Positions 8,438-22,780 of a stretch of DNA of 64,000 bases are shown here, one piece after another (positions within the stretch are counted from its first letter, which is position 1; each line of letters begins with the position of its first letter). This DNA is from an uncultured Bacteroidales bacterium (GTDB lineage Bacteria; Bacteroidota; Bacteroidia; Bacteroidales; UBA932): positions 33,419 through 97,418 of the forward strand of contig CAMVMG010000006.1 of assembly GCA_947168525.1 (NCBI GenBank), read 5' to 3'. The notes beneath the pieces are model-generated. The model did not search any database and was not told the origin of the DNA. It saw nothing but the letters and a program-made list of their open reading frames with translations. Position numbers and translations under genes: made by a program.

Positions 8438-9958
8438 CTACAGCACGGTTATCACCGTCCGCAGGTAAGAAGTGCACTGCGGAGTACCATTGTCAGCCAC
8501 GGTTAGGACCAGGTGAATCTGGTCACCGGGGGCGGCATCGGCGGGGATGGTGACACGGGTGGCGGCCGTTGCGGGGCTGTCGATGGCTACATCACCTTGG
8601 AAGGCGCCGTACACCTTCCACTGGGCCCAGCCGCAGGTAAAGGCGTTGCCATCCGGGTCAGAGGCCGACGCCTTGATGCTGAGCGTCTGCCCGGGCTTGC
8701 CGGAGAGGGAGAGCGGCCCTGTGACCACCGGCTCATGGTTAGCCGAGGCAAAATCCGGAGCCACCGTCCAGGCCATGCGGGCGGCGAAGTTGTTTTGCAC
8801 GGCGGGGATGAAGTCCGGAAGCAGCGGTTCGCCTTGAGCGAAGAACGCGAACGGAGACGTATAGCCCATCTGTTTCTCCCTGTCGCTGAGTTCTTTCTGC
8901 CGTCCGGCCCAGCCACCCCAGCGTGGGTCTTCGAAAGCGCGGAGGCCGTTGCCAATCAAGTTCAGGAAGCAGGGCGTATCGCCCTCGCTGATAAAACTGT
9001 CCTTCTCGCCGGGAGCGGTCCACACATTGTATCCCATGCCGATTAGCTCTTCCCGGGTATAGCCGGACAGGCCGAAGTAGTCGGTCACATCGCCGGGAAC
9101 CATCTGCTTGCCGTCACCCCAGACGCGGTACATTTCGCCCAGAAGGCCTTTGGAAGAAATGTTCTCCCGGGTCCAGGTGGCACTGTAATACAGGGTGTCG
9201 GCCTTTCCGGCGACAGAGCGCGCTGCCCCATAGCCGATGGGAGTGATGTCGGCATTGATGATAATCGATTCCACATCGGGCCAGTTGGGCTGGATGTAGT
9301 CGCGGAAAGAGGTGTCCTGGGCTCCGGAGAGGCAGAGCTTGCACTTGGCGTTGACCTTGGCCTTGACGGCTTCCCATTCCGCCGTTCCGGCATACTGCTC
9401 TTCGATGCTTTTAAGAGCGCGGGCTATGGTGCTGGGACCGCCCCACACCTGCACAAATACCGGACGGGGATCGTCGTCCATCAGCACCTGCTTGATGAGG
9501 TCGGAGCCCGGGGTGTCTGCGGAAATGTCTGCCTCGAAGGTCACATTGCCCTCACGGATCACCGCTTTCAGGGAGGCGGGCGAAGGATAACCGGGATGAT
9601 GCTTCACCAGATAGGGATACACCTTCTCGTAGGCCTCCACATCCTCGTCGATGAAGCGCTCGCCCTCTTTCCAGCGCCAGGTAAGCTGCGGGCCCAGGCC
9701 CAGACGGGCGTACTCGCTGCCCGGCCGCATCTGCAGCGTTTGTCCGTCGCCTTTCCAGTGGACCTGGCTGCTGGCATAGATAAGCCCTTCCGTGTCGTAG
9801 TCAGTAGAGAACAGCAGGTAGCGGAGAAGGGAGTTGTGGTCATCCAGTTCCGGGTCACAGGTGACGATAATCCGGGGCTTGAGGGGCTGCGGCTGCTTCT
9901 CGGAGCAGCTGGATAGCACGACGGCAGCGAGGGCAATGAAGGAAAGGAAACGTTTCAT
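8438..9958 (-). CDS. DUF1593 / nucleoside hydrolase-like lipoprotein
   Basis: MKRFLSFIALAAVVLSSCSEKQ lipobox; PRIIVTCDPELDDHNSLLRYLLFSTDYDTEGLIYASSQVHW; DDPRPVFVQVWGGPSTIARAL. Confidence 0.9.
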   Translation of the reverse strand: MKRFLSFIALAAVVLSSCSEKQPQPLKPRIIVTCDPELDDHNSLLRYLLFSTDYDTEGLIYASSQVHWKGDGQTLQMRPGSEYARLGLGPQLTWRWKEGERFIDEDVEAYEKVYPYLVKHHPGYPSPASLKAVIREGNVTFEADISADTPGSDLIKQVLMDDDPRPVFVQVWGGPSTIARALKSIEEQYAGTAEWEAVKAKVNAKCKLCLSGAQDTSFRDYIQPNWPDVESIIINADITPIGYGAARSVAGKADTLYYSATWTRENISSKGLLGEMYRVWGDGKQMVPGDVTDYFGLSGYTREELIGMGYNVWTAPGEKDSFISEGDTPCFLNLIGNGLRAFEDPRWGGWAGRQKELSDREKQMGYTSPFAFFAQGEPLLPDFIPAVQNNFAARMAWTVAPDFASANHEPVVTGPLSLSGKPGQTLSIKASASDPDGNAFTCGWAQWKVYGAFQGDVAIDSPATAATRVTIPADAAPGDQIHLVLTVADNGTPQCTSYLRTVITVL

Positions 9959-11586
9959 TATTGTACAGTTATAACAGTTCTAAGGTAATAAGTGAGCACA
10001 GGGTCGCCGTTATCCTGGGCCTGGAGCACCAGATGGATGGTGTCGCCGCTCTTGGCATCGGCAGGAACCGTAAAGGTGGTCTTGGCCTGTTCGGGGATGT
10101 CCACGGCGAGGATGGCATCATTGGTGAGCACATAGGTGCCTACCGGAAAGTACCACCATTTGAGCGTGAGCTGGTCTCCGTCCGGGTCGGAGGCCTTGGC
10201 GTTAATGGTCACTGTCTCGCCGGCCTTGGCCTTAAGGGTGAAGGGGCCGCTGAGCTGCGGATAGTGGTTGGCATCCTCGAACTTCGGGGTCACGGACCAC
10301 TTCATGCGGGCCGCCTCGGAGAGATTGCGCTCGGGAGCCATATTGGGGAAAGTATGGTCTTCGGGGCCGCCGCCGCGCATCATGGCCATCATAGCCGCCA
10401 TATACGGAGAAGCACCGAAAGTACCCGGGGCACCGGCAGGACGGTTCTGTGCATTCCGGGCACGGTCCGGACGTCCGCTCAGCTGGGCCAGATTGTTGCC
10501 CATATAGGCAGGATGGCCGCTCTGGGCAGGTCCCTTGGTAATGTCCCACCGACCCGTCCAGCCGCCCCAGGTGGGATCTTCCCAAGCCCGGAGGCCGTTG
10601 TCAATCAGCTGGTAGAAGCAGCCGCTGTCACCGTCGCCGTAAAGAGTTCCCTGGGGCTGTATATTGCTCCAGACATAGTAGCCCTCGGCCGTCATCTCCT
10701 CGCGGGTCTTGCCGGCAGAAGGGCCGATGAAGTCCGTCATGTCGCCGGGCACCATCTGTTTGCCGTCTCCCCACAGACGCACGCGGGCGCCGATGGGGCC
10801 GATGGTCATATACTTGGCCGTCCATTCCGGATCCGTCAGGGACGGGTTGCCGTGGTAGTTGCCCATGCGGGCGTTGGTGTTCTGGACCCAGATGCCTGGC
10901 CAGACAACGGCGATGTAGCTGTTATAGGCATTGTCCTGGTCGCCGGAAAGGTTCAAGACCACCTTTTCGTTCACTTTCTTCACAATAGCGTCCCATTCAG
11001 GCGTGCCTTTATACTCGTCCTCGATACTGCGGAGGGCCGCCGCGATGGAAGAACTGCCGCCCCAGGCCTGGATGAACAGGGGACCCGGCTTGTCGTCCAG
11101 GATGTTGGCCTTGATCAGGTTGGAGCCGTCGGTGTCGTAGGAATAGTCGCCCTCGAACACGCAGTTGCCCCATTTGGTCACGCTGCGGAGGTATTCCGGG
11201 GTGGGATACCGGCTGTCGTGCACCTTCAAGTTCTGGTAGCATTCCGCATAAGCGTCGATGATGTCGTCGATGAAACGCTCCTCGGGATTGAAGCGCCATG
11301 AGGTCTGCGGGCCCAGGCCCATGTTGTCGTACTCGCCACCCGGGATGAACTGGGTGGTACCCTTCCCGTCGCCCAGCCAGTGAAAACGGCTGCTGGTGTA
11401 CACCAGGCCGTCGATCTGGAAGTCTGTGGCGTGCAGCAGGAAACGGACCATGGAGTTGTTGTCGTCCAGTTCCGGGTCACAGGTGACGATGGTGCGGGGC
11501 GCCTGAAACACCCCGTCCTTAGGGGCGCTGTTACAGGCAACGGCGGCCAAGACCGCCAGGATCAGATATTTCGCTTTCATATCCAA
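9958..11586 (-). CDS. DUF1593 / nucleoside hydrolase-like secreted protein
   Basis: PRTIVTCDPELDDNNSMVRFLLHATDFQIDGLVYTSSRFHWLGDGK; GPLFIQAWGGSSSIAAAL; Ig-like C-terminus. Confidence 0.9.
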   Translation of the reverse strand: MDMKAKYLILAVLAAVACNSAPKDGVFQAPRTIVTCDPELDDNNSMVRFLLHATDFQIDGLVYTSSRFHWLGDGKGTTQFIPGGEYDNMGLGPQTSWRFNPEERFIDDIIDAYAECYQNLKVHDSRYPTPEYLRSVTKWGNCVFEGDYSYDTDGSNLIKANILDDKPGPLFIQAWGGSSSIAAALRSIEDEYKGTPEWDAIVKKVNEKVVLNLSGDQDNAYNSYIAVVWPGIWVQNTNARMGNYHGNPSLTDPEWTAKYMTIGPIGARVRLWGDGKQMVPGDMTDFIGPSAGKTREEMTAEGYYVWSNIQPQGTLYGDGDSGCFYQLIDNGLRAWEDPTWGGWTGRWDITKGPAQSGHPAYMGNNLAQLSGRPDRARNAQNRPAGAPGTFGASPYMAAMMAMMRGGGPEDHTFPNMAPERNLSEAARMKWSVTPKFEDANHYPQLSGPFTLKAKAGETVTINAKASDPDGDQLTLKWWYFPVGTYVLTNDAILAVDIPEQAKTTFTVPADAKSGDTIHLVLQAQDNGDPVLTYYLRTVITVQ

Positions 11587-11598
11587 AGATACACATTT

Positions 11599-15531
<3,933 letters not shown>

Positions 15532-15605
15532 CTATGTAGAAAGGAAACCTGCCCAGTGCCCTTTGTGGAAGGCGCCGGGCAGGAAAATAAGAATGGAAAA
15601 AAATG

Positions 15606-17162
15606 TTACCAGCCAGGGTTCTGGACGATGTTCGGATTCACGGCGACTTCGGTGGCCGGGAAAGGAAGATATTCATGCTTGCCAGCCTTCCAGCCGCACT
15701 TGTCGGCGGAGTTCTGCTGGGTCCATTTCACGGTGTAGGTACCGTCGCCGTTGACCACCAGGGTAGGATATTGCTGGCCCTTGGTACCGAGTTTGGCCGC
15801 AGCATCGCCCCAACGGACAAGGTCCTGATAGCGGACGCCCTCACCGAAGAGTTCCAGACGCTTTTCGATCTTGATGTCATCCATGGTGACAGAGCCCTTG
15901 GAAGGAAGCTGGGCACGGGTGCGCACCTGGTTCACATACTCGGCTGCCTTGCCGGCATTGCCGTTCTGCAGCTGGGCCTCAGCGGCCAGCAGGAGCACCT
16001 CGGCGTAACGCATCACGCGGCGTGCGGGAGCATAGAAGTAACCAATCATGTTGCTCTTGAGCACGCGGAACTTGTAATTCCAGTAACCTTCGCAGTCATT
16101 CTGGTCCATCACGGGAGTGGCGCCGTAACTGATCAGGTCGTCCACCGTCATGATGGAGTTCTTAAGACGGTAACCGTCCACTCCTTCCTCAGCCACGAAT
16201 GCCTTGTAGATATCGCCGGTAGGAAGCAGGAACCCCCAGGTATTGGTAGGACCGTACCAGCTGCCCGTGTAGCTGAAACGCTCGGCACGGAGACCCATTG
16301 AAACCCAGTTCATGTTGTTGTTGGCACCGGAATTGGTGTTATCGTTCAGGTAGTGGATTTCAAAGAGGGATTCCTCGGAAATGGTGGCCTGCGGCGTACC
16401 GATAGTGCTGAAATCGGCCTGGAGGGCATATTTTCCGGAGTTGATTACGTTGTCCAGCATAGAGGCGGCTTCGCTATACTTCTTCTGGAAGAGGTAGGAC
16501 TTGCCCAATAGGGCCTGGGCATACTGCTTGGTGATGCGGAAGGTCTTGTCGTTCACTCCCGACTTTTCGGTCAGGGCGCCGCTGTCAATGGCATCTTTAA
16601 GGTCGCTCTCAATCAAGGACCACAGTTCCTCCACGGTGGAGTTCGGAGTCAGGTACTCGTCATCGGAAAGGAGGTGGTCTACCTTGGGAGCGGGGCCCCA
16701 CATGGTCACCAGTTCGAAGTAGGCCCATGCACGGAACACCTTGGCCTCGGCCACAGCACGCTTCATTACAGCGCTTTCGCCGGTCACCTTTTCAATCACC
16801 ACATTGCTGTTGTAAATCAGCTTATACAGGTTTTCGTAAATGGTTTTAATATAACTGATATCCGAGCTGAACGTAAAGTCGTTTATCTGATAGGCGCCGG
16901 CCGTATGCGCTTCGCCTGCGTTATAGTTGTCATCGCTCAGGTATTCCTTAATCATCCACCAGCAGTTGAAGATGGCCTGGTCAAGCGTACGGAGCGACGT
17001 ATAGCACATGGTGACGCCTTCCTCAGCCTCTGCGTCGGTCTGGTAATAGGAATCGATGGACGAAACACTATGCTGCGGGATATCCAGGCGGCTGCTGCAG
17101 GAGCCCAATACAAAAAGACCTGCAGCAAGAGCAATTCCGGAAATGATATATTTAGTTTTCAT
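15606..17162 (-). CDS. SusD/RagB-family nutrient-binding outer membrane lipoprotein
   Basis: LFVLGSCSSRLDIPQ lipobox, YNLRN-type helical N-terminus (TIYENLYKLIYNSNVVIEKV), RVMRYAEVLLLAAEAQLQNG, RRLELFGEGVRYQDLVRWGDA; directly downstream of susC. Confidence 0.95.
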   Translation of the reverse strand: MKTKYIISGIALAAGLFVLGSCSSRLDIPQHSVSSIDSYYQTDAEAEEGVTMCYTSLRTLDQAIFNCWWMIKEYLSDDNYNAGEAHTAGAYQINDFTFSSDISYIKTIYENLYKLIYNSNVVIEKVTGESAVMKRAVAEAKVFRAWAYFELVTMWGPAPKVDHLLSDDEYLTPNSTVEELWSLIESDLKDAIDSGALTEKSGVNDKTFRITKQYAQALLGKSYLFQKKYSEAASMLDNVINSGKYALQADFSTIGTPQATISEESLFEIHYLNDNTNSGANNNMNWVSMGLRAERFSYTGSWYGPTNTWGFLLPTGDIYKAFVAEEGVDGYRLKNSIMTVDDLISYGATPVMDQNDCEGYWNYKFRVLKSNMIGYFYAPARRVMRYAEVLLLAAEAQLQNGNAGKAAEYVNQVRTRAQLPSKGSVTMDDIKIEKRLELFGEGVRYQDLVRWGDAAAKLGTKGQQYPTLVVNGDGTYTVKWTQQNSADKCGWKAGKHEYLPFPATEVAVNPNIVQNPGW

Positions 17163-17184
17163 ATCGTAGTTGCAGTATTAGAGT

Positions 17185-20100
17185 TTAGAAAGTGATGTTG
17201 AAACCGAAGACCATCTTCTTGGTAGTCGGATACTGTCCGTAGTCCAGGCCCAGACCGTTGCCGGCCATGGATACCTCGGGATCAAAGCCGGGATACTTGG
17301 TGAAGAGGAACCAGTCGTCCAGCGACATATACACGCGGAGATTGGAAAGCTTGATCTTCTGGATCAGGTTCTTGGGCAGGGAATAACCCAGCTGAATCTG
17401 CTTGATCTTGAAATAGGAGCCGTCGAACACCAGGGCGGAGGACTGGCAGTACTCGTTGTAGTTGTGGCCGTTGAGCATGCCGGCGCCGGGATAGGAAGCA
17501 TTGGTGTTGGACGGGGTCCAGCGATTGTCGTAAAAGTACTTCAGGGTGTTGGCCTGGTTACGGGTAGCACGAGGGACTGCATAGTTGATTTCATTTCCGG
17601 AGGCGCCGCTGGCAAAGACCACCAGGTCAAGACCCTTCCAGCCCATGGTGAGGGTAACGCCATAGGTGATATCTGGAATACCGGAACCGATCATCACCTT
17701 GTCGTCATCGTTGATGACACCGTCGTTGTTCTGGTCCTTGAAGGTAGGATAACCGGTGGTCTTGTCCGGGCCGGTGTATTCGTAACCGCGCATGTACCAG
17801 ATGGGATAGCCCTTCTCGAAGTAGGTGGTGACACCGGCGCCACCGGATGTACCGGCCACGCGGGTAAGGGTTTCATAGACATAAGTCACCTCGTTCTTGA
17901 GGGTGGAGAGGTTGCCGTTGATACCATAGTTGAAGTCGCCGATATGGTCGTGCCAGCCAAGGTCGAACTCGAAGCCCTGGTTCACCACGTTACCGGCATT
18001 CAGCGGAGAAAGGGTGTTGCCCACGGAAGCGGAGCCGACAGGGTTGGTCATGATAAGGTCTTTGGTCTGCTTCTTGTACCAGTCCATGCCGAAGGTGAGG
18101 CGGTCTTGGAACATACGGAGGTCGAAGCCGAAGTCGAGCTGCTCGGAGGTCTCCCACTTCAAGTTGTAGTTACCTGTGGAAGACGGGTGGGAACCCACCT
18201 GATAGGAAACACCCGTCGCGGCCATCGGATACTGTACGTTAGAAGCGATGGTAGAGGCATACATATAGTTGCCCAGGCCGGCGATGGAACCATTCTGGCC
18301 CCAGCTGGCGCGCAGTTTCAGATGGCTGATGGCATTGTTCAGACCCAGGTTCTTGAAGAAATTCTCACGGGAGATGGTCCAACCGGCGGAAACGGCCGGG
18401 AAGTAGCCCCAGCGCTTGTTCAGCGGGAGGATGGAAAGGTCGGCTGCATCGGCACGCAGAGAAACCTGCAGGAAATACTTGTTGTCGAAGTCATAAGAGA
18501 CACGGCCGAAGTAAGAGAGATCGCTGCGGTAGATTTTCTCACCGCCGGAAACTGTACGGGTGGCCGTACCGGTCTGGTTGGAGAAATACGCATAGTTGCG
18601 GTCCAGTTTGCTGATACCCAGATTGGTGGGGCCGGTGCCGGCAATCTGGCCGGTGACGCCGAAAGTCTCACGCTGGGAGAAGGACATACCTGCCATGGCG
18701 GTCAGATGGTGCTTCAGGGCAAAGGTAGCCACGTAGTTTGCGAAGTTCTCCCACTGATAGTAGAGGTTGTTGTTGTTGGTAGCCTGGATGGTCACATAGT
18801 CGGAAGCCGTATCGGTATTCACCATGTGGGGCCACTGGAGATTGTAGGTAGCACGGTTGTTATAGTCGTAACCGATGCGGGAAGTAAAGGTGAGACCCTT
18901 GAGGATATTGAAGTCCAAAGCAGTGGAACCGTGCAGGTTCACGCCGTCACTGGCCTGCTGGTAACCGTCCCGCATGATGTACGGGTTGATGTTGTTGGAC
19001 TCCTGGAAAACGGACATGGAATAATAGTCGCCGTTCTCATCGGTGAGGAAGAGGTGTCCTTGGTCTACGATGTTCTGGATAGGGAGAGGGAGCTGGTCCT
19101 TTTTGTAAATAACCGGGGTGAGCGGGTCCATCTGAAGGACGGAGGAAAGCATGGAATACATGCCGCCTTCCCGTACGCGGGTAGCCTCGGAGCGTGCGAA
19201 ACTGTTGTTGGTGGAGAACTTGAGCCAGTCAAAGATCTTGTAGTCGGCATTGAGGGTGGCAGAAAGGCGCTGATGTCTGTCCTGGTTGCCGATGATGGGA
19301 CCGTCGTTGTCCAGATAGGAAACGGAAGCAAACAGGGAACCGTTGTTGTTGGCACCGGCGAAGCTTACGTTGTGGCGGGCCTGGTAGCCGTTTTCGAAAG
19401 CGACATTTGCCCAGTTGGTATCGGTACCGTTGTAAGGGCTGTTGGTGTAATAATCACGGATTCGGCCTTCATCAACCACTCCGCCTTCTGTGGAAACCCA
19501 GTTGATATATTCCTTGGCATTGAGCACCTGGGGAATGTTGTTCACTTGGTTTAGGGAGTACTGGAAGTCATAGGAGATGCGACGCACGCCTTTGTCGGCC
19601 TTCTTAGTGGTGATGAGCACCACGCCATTGCCGGCCTGGGCACCATAGATGGCGGCGGAGGCCGCATCCTTCAGCACTTCAATGGACTGGATGTCGTTCG
19701 GGTCGATCTGGGACACGCTGGAAGAATTGGTGCGCAGGCCGTCCACGACATACAGCGGAGTGGAATCCGAATTGGAGGAGAAACCACGCACGCGGATGGA
19801 AGTCTCGGCACCCGGAGCACCGGAAGTAGTGATGATCTGGACACCGGCGGTCTTGCCCTGCAGACCATTGTCGACCGTGGTGATGGAACGGTTCATGAGG
19901 TCTTCGGACTTGACCTGGGAGATGGAACCGGTGACATCGCTCTTGCGCTGTACGCCGTAACCGATGACTACCGTCTCCTCAAGCAGGTTGGTGTCGGTTT
20001 CCATGTTCACGTCGATGGTAGCCTTGTTGGCCGGGAACACCTGGGTGGCATAGCCTACGAAGGTGTATTCGATGTTTGCGCCACGGGGCACTGTGACGGT

Positions 20101-20280
20101 ATATTTGCCGTCCAGGTCCGTGGTTGTACCGTTGGTGGTGCCCTGCTGGACAACACCCACGCCGAACATAGGTACGCCCTGTTCGTCCAGGACTGTACCG
20201 GAGACCGTGATGGTATTCTGGGCGAAGGCGATGCCCACGCCCAGAACCATCATCAGTACGAATGACAGGATTCGTTTCAT
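17185..20280 (-). CDS. SusC/RagA-family TonB-dependent transporter
   Basis: VSGTVLDEQGVPMFGVGVVQQGTTNGTTTDLDGKYTV; EETVVIGYGVQRKSDVTGSISQVKSEDL; long TonB barrel. Confidence 0.97.
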   Translation of the reverse strand: MKRILSFVLMMVLGVGIAFAQNTITVSGTVLDEQGVPMFGVGVVQQGTTNGTTTDLDGKYTVTVPRGANIEYTFVGYATQVFPANKATIDVNMETDTNLLEETVVIGYGVQRKSDVTGSISQVKSEDLMNRSITTVDNGLQGKTAGVQIITTSGAPGAETSIRVRGFSSNSDSTPLYVVDGLRTNSSSVSQIDPNDIQSIEVLKDAASAAIYGAQAGNGVVLITTKKADKGVRRISYDFQYSLNQVNNIPQVLNAKEYINWVSTEGGVVDEGRIRDYYTNSPYNGTDTNWANVAFENGYQARHNVSFAGANNNGSLFASVSYLDNDGPIIGNQDRHQRLSATLNADYKIFDWLKFSTNNSFARSEATRVREGGMYSMLSSVLQMDPLTPVIYKKDQLPLPIQNIVDQGHLFLTDENGDYYSMSVFQESNNINPYIMRDGYQQASDGVNLHGSTALDFNILKGLTFTSRIGYDYNNRATYNLQWPHMVNTDTASDYVTIQATNNNNLYYQWENFANYVATFALKHHLTAMAGMSFSQRETFGVTGQIAGTGPTNLGISKLDRNYAYFSNQTGTATRTVSGGEKIYRSDLSYFGRVSYDFDNKYFLQVSLRADAADLSILPLNKRWGYFPAVSAGWTISRENFFKNLGLNNAISHLKLRASWGQNGSIAGLGNYMYASTIASNVQYPMAATGVSYQVGSHPSSTGNYNLKWETSEQLDFGFDLRMFQDRLTFGMDWYKKQTKDLIMTNPVGSASVGNTLSPLNAGNVVNQGFEFDLGWHDHIGDFNYGINGNLSTLKNEVTYVYETLTRVAGTSGGAGVTTYFEKGYPIWYMRGYEYTGPDKTTGYPTFKDQNNDGVINDDDKVMIGSGIPDITYGVTLTMGWKGLDLVVFASGASGNEINYAVPRATRNQANTLKYFYDNRWTPSNTNASYPGAGMLNGHNYNEYCQSSALVFDGSYFKIKQIQLGYSLPKNLIQKIKLSNLRVYMSLDDWFLFTKYPGFDPEVSMAGNGLGLDYGQYPTTKKMVFGFNITF

Positions 20281-20334
20281 TTGGTTAGATGTTTTAATAG
20301 TATTGGATTGGTTTGGTAATTTGTTCTTGGTTGG

Positions 20335-21309
20335 TTAGTTGGAAGCGGCGATAATCACCAGCGCGGCCAGGAAGCACAGGAACATGGCATAGACGAACTT
20401 CATGGTTCCCTTGGGGGCCTCCCTGAACTCTCGCCAGATCAAGACGCCCCAGATCATGGCGATCAGCGGGGAGGCGTTGGACAACGCGTAGGAGACCGCC
20501 TTGTTCACGGGCGCCTGGGCGCTCATGAAGCTGATCACCATACCGCTCATCCAGATAAAGCCGCCCAGCATGCCGATCAGGTGAGTCTTGGCGTCACCCT
20601 TGGTAAAATAATCCTTGATGGTGGTCTTGCCTTCCACCGAGTGGTTCATGGCCACCGGGCAGAGGAACAGGGTGCTCACCAACACGGCTACGGCGAAGAA
20701 GAACACGCTCTGATATGGAGACAGGGTACCCACACCGCCGAAGGAAGGGGCTGTGCCCTTCACTACCAGGCCGAAGAAGAAGGCGAAGCCGATACCGGAG
20801 ATGAGGGCGAAGATGATGCCCGCCTTGGGGCTCTTCTTTTTCTTGCCTGCCAGTTTGCTGTAGGATATACCGCACAGCACCATGGCCAGTACAGCCAGCA
20901 CGACACCGATCCAGAGCATGGCTTTGTTGCCGGTGAAACCGGAACTGAAGTAGTTGAAGATGATACCGCCAACCCAGCCCAGACCGCCGCCGATGGGAAA
21001 ACCCACGGACATGCCGGCCACGCCGATGGAAGCTGTCAGGAAAATATTGGCTGTATTCCAGATGAGACCGCCGAGGAGGGGCCATATCACACTCTGCCAG
21101 TTAAGATTCTCGAACAAGTGGCCACCATTGAAAAGCAGCAGGCCCAGCACGGCCGTGAGGAAGAAGCCGGCGATGTAGTCCCAGTAGAAGAGGAACGATT
21201 TCCATTCCTTCTTCTGGACCAGTTTCTGGGTGTTAGCCCAGGAGCCCCAGCAGATGCAGCAGTAGATGCAGCATACCATCGCCAGGGTGACGTTCGTTAC
21301 AAGTACCAT
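20335..21309 (-). CDS. Multi-TM sugar permease of the DMT superfamily (GRP/RhaT-like)
   Basis: About ten hydrophobic segments; WGSWANTQKL, GLIWNTANIFLTASIGVAGMSVGFPIGGGLGWVGG; in a sugar catabolic operon. Confidence 0.8.
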   Translation of the reverse strand: MVLVTNVTLAMVCCIYCCICWGSWANTQKLVQKKEWKSFLFYWDYIAGFFLTAVLGLLLFNGGHLFENLNWQSVIWPLLGGLIWNTANIFLTASIGVAGMSVGFPIGGGLGWVGGIIFNYFSSGFTGNKAMLWIGVVLAVLAMVLCGISYSKLAGKKKKSPKAGIIFALISGIGFAFFFGLVVKGTAPSFGGVGTLSPYQSVFFFAVAVLVSTLFLCPVAMNHSVEGKTTIKDYFTKGDAKTHLIGMLGGFIWMSGMVISFMSAQAPVNKAVSYALSNASPLIAMIWGVLIWREFREAPKGTMKFVYAMFLCFLAALVIIAASN

Positions 21310-21322
21310 GGTTCGCTAAAAA

Positions 21323-22753
21323 TTATTCGTGAACGTAAAGATCCCAGCCCAGGTAGTTCTCGATGGCGTCCTGCAGAATGCCGGCCACCTGCGTGCGGCA
21401 TGCGGCCACGTGATGCTCGAAACCGTTGTGGCAGATATGTTTCATGAGTTTCTGGAGGTTCGGAACCTTGGTAACGGCGATGCAACCGTCCATTCCATAA
21501 GGATCGTTGGTGATTTCACCTTCGCCCACATAAGCCTTGATGCGGCCCAGGGTATCGTCGGTGGAGATGCGGAAGAAGGTGAAGTCGCCCTCGGAGACCT
21601 TGGCGCTCACGGCACCGAACGTCCTTACCTTGCCAAGGGTACGTCCGAGTACGCCCAGTGGAGCCAGCTTGAGGTCCTTGTTGCCGATGAATCCACAGGG
21701 GAAGTTGCCGCAGTGGGTGCAGACGCACTTTTCGCGGTCCTGTGCGAAGTTATTGTTCCAGTCCATGAGGGCGGCGGGTTCCATGGAAGCCAGGGAGAGG
21801 GCATACATGGACACGGCTCCGGCGATATCGGTCTCGCAGGCGCTAGGGATAAGCTTGTCGGAGAGCATGGACATGGCCACGCAGGCAGCGCAGCCGTAGT
21901 TCATCTCCAAGGAGTCCCAGCACTGGATGGCCAGGGCGTCACAGGCGTTGGCGGAAGTCCAACGCTCTACTGCCACGGCAAACTTGGTTACCAGCGGCAT
22001 CTTCTCCTCATAGTTGGCGGGAACCTGGGCATATTCATGGATGCTCTTGCTCTTGGCCACATAGTCGGGATCGTCGTCGGCGATCTTCTCGGCGGCGAAG
22101 ATGAGTTCGGAGAGGTCGGCGGGAACTACGGTGATGCCGTACTTCTGCAGGAGCTTCTCGCTGGCGCGACAGGTGTTGAAGCCCAGCGGACGGGTGCCGA
22201 TCTGGCCGATGCGGCAGTGGCGCAGGCCATTCACGACGCGGCAGACACCGGCGAACTTGATGATGTCGGCCTTCACCAGCGGGTCGTAGATGTCATAGGT
22301 ATGGAGGGTGGTATCGGAGAACGGAATACCATACTGATACAGGTTGTTGCAGACAGAGATCTTGCCGCAGAAAGCGTCGCGGCGGTGGTCCAGGTCCACT
22401 TTGTCGTTGTAGTCGTCATAGGCCTGCACCAGGACGGGAACGTTCAGGTTGGCCTCGTTGATGGCGTTGATGATACCAATCTCGAAACCGAAGTTCGGGA
22501 GGGCGACGATGATACCGTCGATCTCTTCGCGGTGAGCCTTGAACTGGGCGGCCACCTTGAGGCCGTCTTCCCGGGTTTCGATGGAGGAGCTTCCGGTAGG
22601 AGTGGCATCCTCGGGGAGGATCACATAGTCATAGCCGCATTCGTCCAGGACGCGGAGCAGTTCCTTGCGCACGTCGATGGCCAGGTCCGGATTAAAGTAG
22701 GCACGGGTGCCGATGATGACACCGAAACAGAGTTTTTTACCAGCTTTGTACAT
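21323..22753 (-). CDS. L-fucose/L-arabinose isomerase-family-like sugar isomerase
   Basis: N-terminal FGVIIGTRAYFNPDLA, GIIVALPNFGFEIGIINAI, SACETDIAGAVSMYALSLAS; overall resemblance to the fucose/arabinose isomerase fold; operon position next to kinase and transketolase. Confidence 0.75.
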   Translation of the reverse strand: MYKAGKKLCFGVIIGTRAYFNPDLAIDVRKELLRVLDECGYDYVILPEDATPTGSSSIETREDGLKVAAQFKAHREEIDGIIVALPNFGFEIGIINAINEANLNVPVLVQAYDDYNDKVDLDHRRDAFCGKISVCNNLYQYGIPFSDTTLHTYDIYDPLVKADIIKFAGVCRVVNGLRHCRIGQIGTRPLGFNTCRASEKLLQKYGITVVPADLSELIFAAEKIADDDPDYVAKSKSIHEYAQVPANYEEKMPLVTKFAVAVERWTSANACDALAIQCWDSLEMNYGCAACVAMSMLSDKLIPSACETDIAGAVSMYALSLASMEPAALMDWNNNFAQDREKCVCTHCGNFPCGFIGNKDLKLAPLGVLGRTLGKVRTFGAVSAKVSEGDFTFFRISTDDTLGRIKAYVGEGEITNDPYGMDGCIAVTKVPNLQKLMKHICHNGFEHHVAACRTQVAGILQDAIENYLGWDLYVHE

Positions 22754-22780
22754 AACAGTTATTCGTTTTATTGTTGTTGT

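Noticed and set aside
17464-19554. 696-aa plus-strand ORF opposite susC
   Set aside because: Shadow ORF on the complement of a well-supported SusC gene; composition typical of antisense frames in high-GC DNA.
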